This document shows, one piece after another, positions 62,857-64,000 of a stretch of 64,000 bases of DNA. Positions within the stretch are counted from its first letter, which is position 1; the number at the start of each line of letters is the position of its first letter. The translations under genes and the position numbers were made by a program. The stretch is from VYFG01 sp965221795 (lineage in GTDB: Bacteria > Pseudomonadota > Gammaproteobacteria > Arenicellales > Poriferihabitantaceae): the NCBI GenBank assembly GCA_965221795.1, contig OZ244914.1, positions 2,480,001 to 2,544,000 of the forward strand, read 5' to 3'. The notes below the pieces were generated by a model. That model searched no databases. It was not told the origin of the DNA and was given only the letters and a program-made list of their open reading frames with translations.

Positions 62857-63032
62857 GTGCAGCAGTGTTTGCAGAGTCCGGCTTCCAAGAGGATATCGAC
62901 AGCGCAATCCCAGGCAGGATTGATTTCGTTCTGAAAGATCAAGAAGCCAATGTGCTCAAGGAAAGCCTGCAGACATCCAGCAACGCCCGCAATCGAGAGA
63001 ATTAAACACCCAACCGATGTTTCCGAGTTCAT
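62853..63032 (-). CDS. Small hydrophobic hypothetical protein, 59 residues
   Basis: The minus strand reads MNSETSVGCLILSIAGVAGC from the ATG at 63032 with GAGAG upstream, then a second hydrophobic stretch (EHIGFLIFQNEINPAW). It ends with a Cys-rich tail at TGA 62853, overlapping the next frame's ATG as ATGA. It may be a membrane peptide or a remnant of a larger gene broken by frameshift. Confidence 0.4.
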   Translation of the reverse strand: MNSETSVGCLILSIAGVAGCLQAFLEHIGFLIFQNEINPAWDCAVDILLEAGLCKHCCT

Positions 63033-63323
63033 TTTTCGTTCTCTCGGTTGCCGTTTTGCTTAGACCTTGGGAATCTCCTTTGTGCTCATCTCATAATCGG
63101 CAATGAGAAACCATGTCCGTTCCGCTTTGCAGAAGTCTTGTTGGCATCGAGACTCAACTCTCGAACCGCAGCTTTACGCGTTGTCGCCGGACTGTTGCAA
63201 TACAGATTTGCTTAAGCAGTAATCGACTGTCTGAGCTCCATTCCGTTTTCTAGCCTAGATATGGAACCATCCAGAGATGCATGCTGATTCTGAAAACGAA
63301 ACGAGTGGATAACCCAGAAGAGA
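63033..63323. other. Intergenic region, no gene seen
   Basis: About 290 bp after the ATPase gene's stop at 63324 and before the small ORFs. Nothing recognised. Confidence 0.35.
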
Positions 63324-64000
63324 TCAGCAGGGGGATGAAGAGTCGTTGCTGTCAATGGCCTCTGGTATTTGAGTTGGGTTTTCCATGATCCTGCCCCGAT
63401 CCAGCAGATAGGTTCGAAAAGACGGGATCGGGCACACGAACCGATCAACGGATTCTTTGTGTAAAGCCCCCTGATGTACCAGGTGAACGAAGAAGGAGTC
63501 CGCATCCATATCGGCAGGAAAGCAGTATGTCAGGGGGTCGGTCTTGTGCAGTTCCTTCATCAAGCGCTTGATTTGGGTACGGCTCTGATTGCAGTCCAGT
63601 TCCGCCATCACCCGGGTAGTCAGATTTCGGGCATCCTGCATCTCATCTGAATATTGATTGTGATCATAAGCGTTTCTTCCGGTCCTGATTTCAAGGCCGA
63701 TTCTTTCCCATTCCGCCCCGGAGAGGTCTCCGCCTGTTCTCAGAGCTTCCCGGCCCAGGGCCTTGAGAACGATGTGCAGATGGCGGGGCCAGCCATCACA
63801 AGGCTCTGCCAGTCGCTCCACTTGATCCTCGAATCCGGCAACATCAATCCCGAAATGCGCACAGGATCTGGTCATGAACTCCCTGGCCTCAGGATCCGGA
63901 AAGCAGCCGATATGGTGTTTCTGGTCGGGCGGTATGCGGGTCAGGTCCATCCGGCCGGCCGAGTATTCGGTATCGCTGAGACCAGCCAACACCAATGCAA
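63324..64000 (-). CDS. AAA-family ATPase, C-terminal part (gene continues past the window)
   Basis: The frame is open to the window edge, so only the last 220 or so residues are seen. It begins in LAGLSDTEYSAGRMDLTRIP, which fits the region after Walker B in AAA_16-type ATPases, and goes on with AHFGIDVAGFEDQVERLAEP and GWPRHLHIVLKALGREALRT. A C-terminal winged-helix-like region follows (NLTTRVMAELDCNQSRTQIK). It ends in an acidic tail. The family is that of the broken P-loop fragment at bases 1-165. The role is unknown. Confidence 0.65.
   Translation of the reverse strand, partial: ALVLAGLSDTEYSAGRMDLTRIPPDQKHHIGCFPDPEAREFMTRSCAHFGIDVAGFEDQVERLAEPCDGWPRHLHIVLKALGREALRTGGDLSGAEWERIGLEIRTGRNAYDHNQYSDEMQDARNLTTRVMAELDCNQSRTQIKRLMKELHKTDPLTYCFPADMDADSFFVHLVHQGALHKESVDRFVCPIPSFRTYLLDRGRIMENPTQIPEAIDSNDSSSPC

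Noticed and set aside
62047..62907. A complete IS between 62047 and the G13 gene
   Set aside because: Only the left end and N-terminus are visible; no right end or DDE motif follows, and the G13 ORF has its own different sequence.
1..64000. CRISPR arrays, complete integrases or toxin-antitoxin pairs
   Set aside because: I found no regularly spaced repeats of CRISPR type, no cas genes and no complete TA pair; only IS/Tn remnants are present.

Overview
The window looks like a chromosomal segment of a gammaproteobacterium with roughly 50-55% GC (estimated by eye). Evidence for the group is gene order: yebC-ruvC-ruvA-ruvB-ybgC-tolQ-tolR-tolA-tolB-pal-cpoB followed by tRNA-Lys; miaB-phoH-ybeY-lnt; and a zapB-like gene, zapA, 6S RNA and 5-formyltetrahydrofolate cyclo-ligase in a row. 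Housekeeping genes are intact. The gaps between them hold decayed genes and transposase remnants (Tn3, IS5 and IS1634 types), as in a lineage losing genes, perhaps host-associated. That lifestyle is inference.

Layout. 0-10.4 kb: electron-transfer flavoprotein dehydrogenase, argD, a broken phytanoyl-CoA dioxygenase, trpB-trpA without trpF, metZ, and an AMP-ligase/thiolase pair. 10.4-15.3 kb: a small secreted Calx-beta-like protein, an energy-coupling-factor biotin transporter (bioY, ecfT, ecfA) and an SDR oxidoreductase. 15.7-20.6 kb: cell-division coiled-coil protein and zapA, 6S RNA, fau, a YmdB-like phosphoesterase, an EVE protein, periplasmic cyclophilin, a broken DUF302 gene and an Ldh2-family oxidoreductase. 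20.6-23.5 kb: an accessory island bounded by two inverted copies of a Tn3-type transposase 5' end, holding a second Calx-beta-like secreted protein and a decayed hexapeptide-repeat gene. 23.5-34.8 kb: metF behind an AT-rich palindrome, aspartate dehydrogenase, an IS5 remnant, hrpA and miaB-phoH-ybeY-lnt. 34.8-43.4 kb: a TakP-like TRAP transporter with an unusually long DctM, a plant-type SABATH methyltransferase, a 59-residue membrane protein, xni and folE. 43.4-48.4 kb: a gene-poor region with an IS1634 remnant, a small secreted Cys-rich protein framed by long inverted repeats, and a broken GT25 glycosyltransferase. 48.4-61.8 kb: tRNA-Lys, the tol-pal/ruv cluster, aspS, an FmdB zinc ribbon, a sugar nucleotidyltransferase and a YccA-like BI-1 protein. 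61.8-64 kb: an IS5 remnant, a small gene pair with a 13-G tract, and the 3' part of an AAA ATPase that leaves the window.

I see no CRISPR array and no complete new multi-gene defence or biosynthetic system. The most unusual items are the inverted-repeat-framed secreted-protein cassette, the G13 tract inside a small gene, the bacterial SABATH methyltransferase, the thiolase lacking its second catalytic Cys next to an acyl ligase, and the single-domain Calx-beta secreted proteins.
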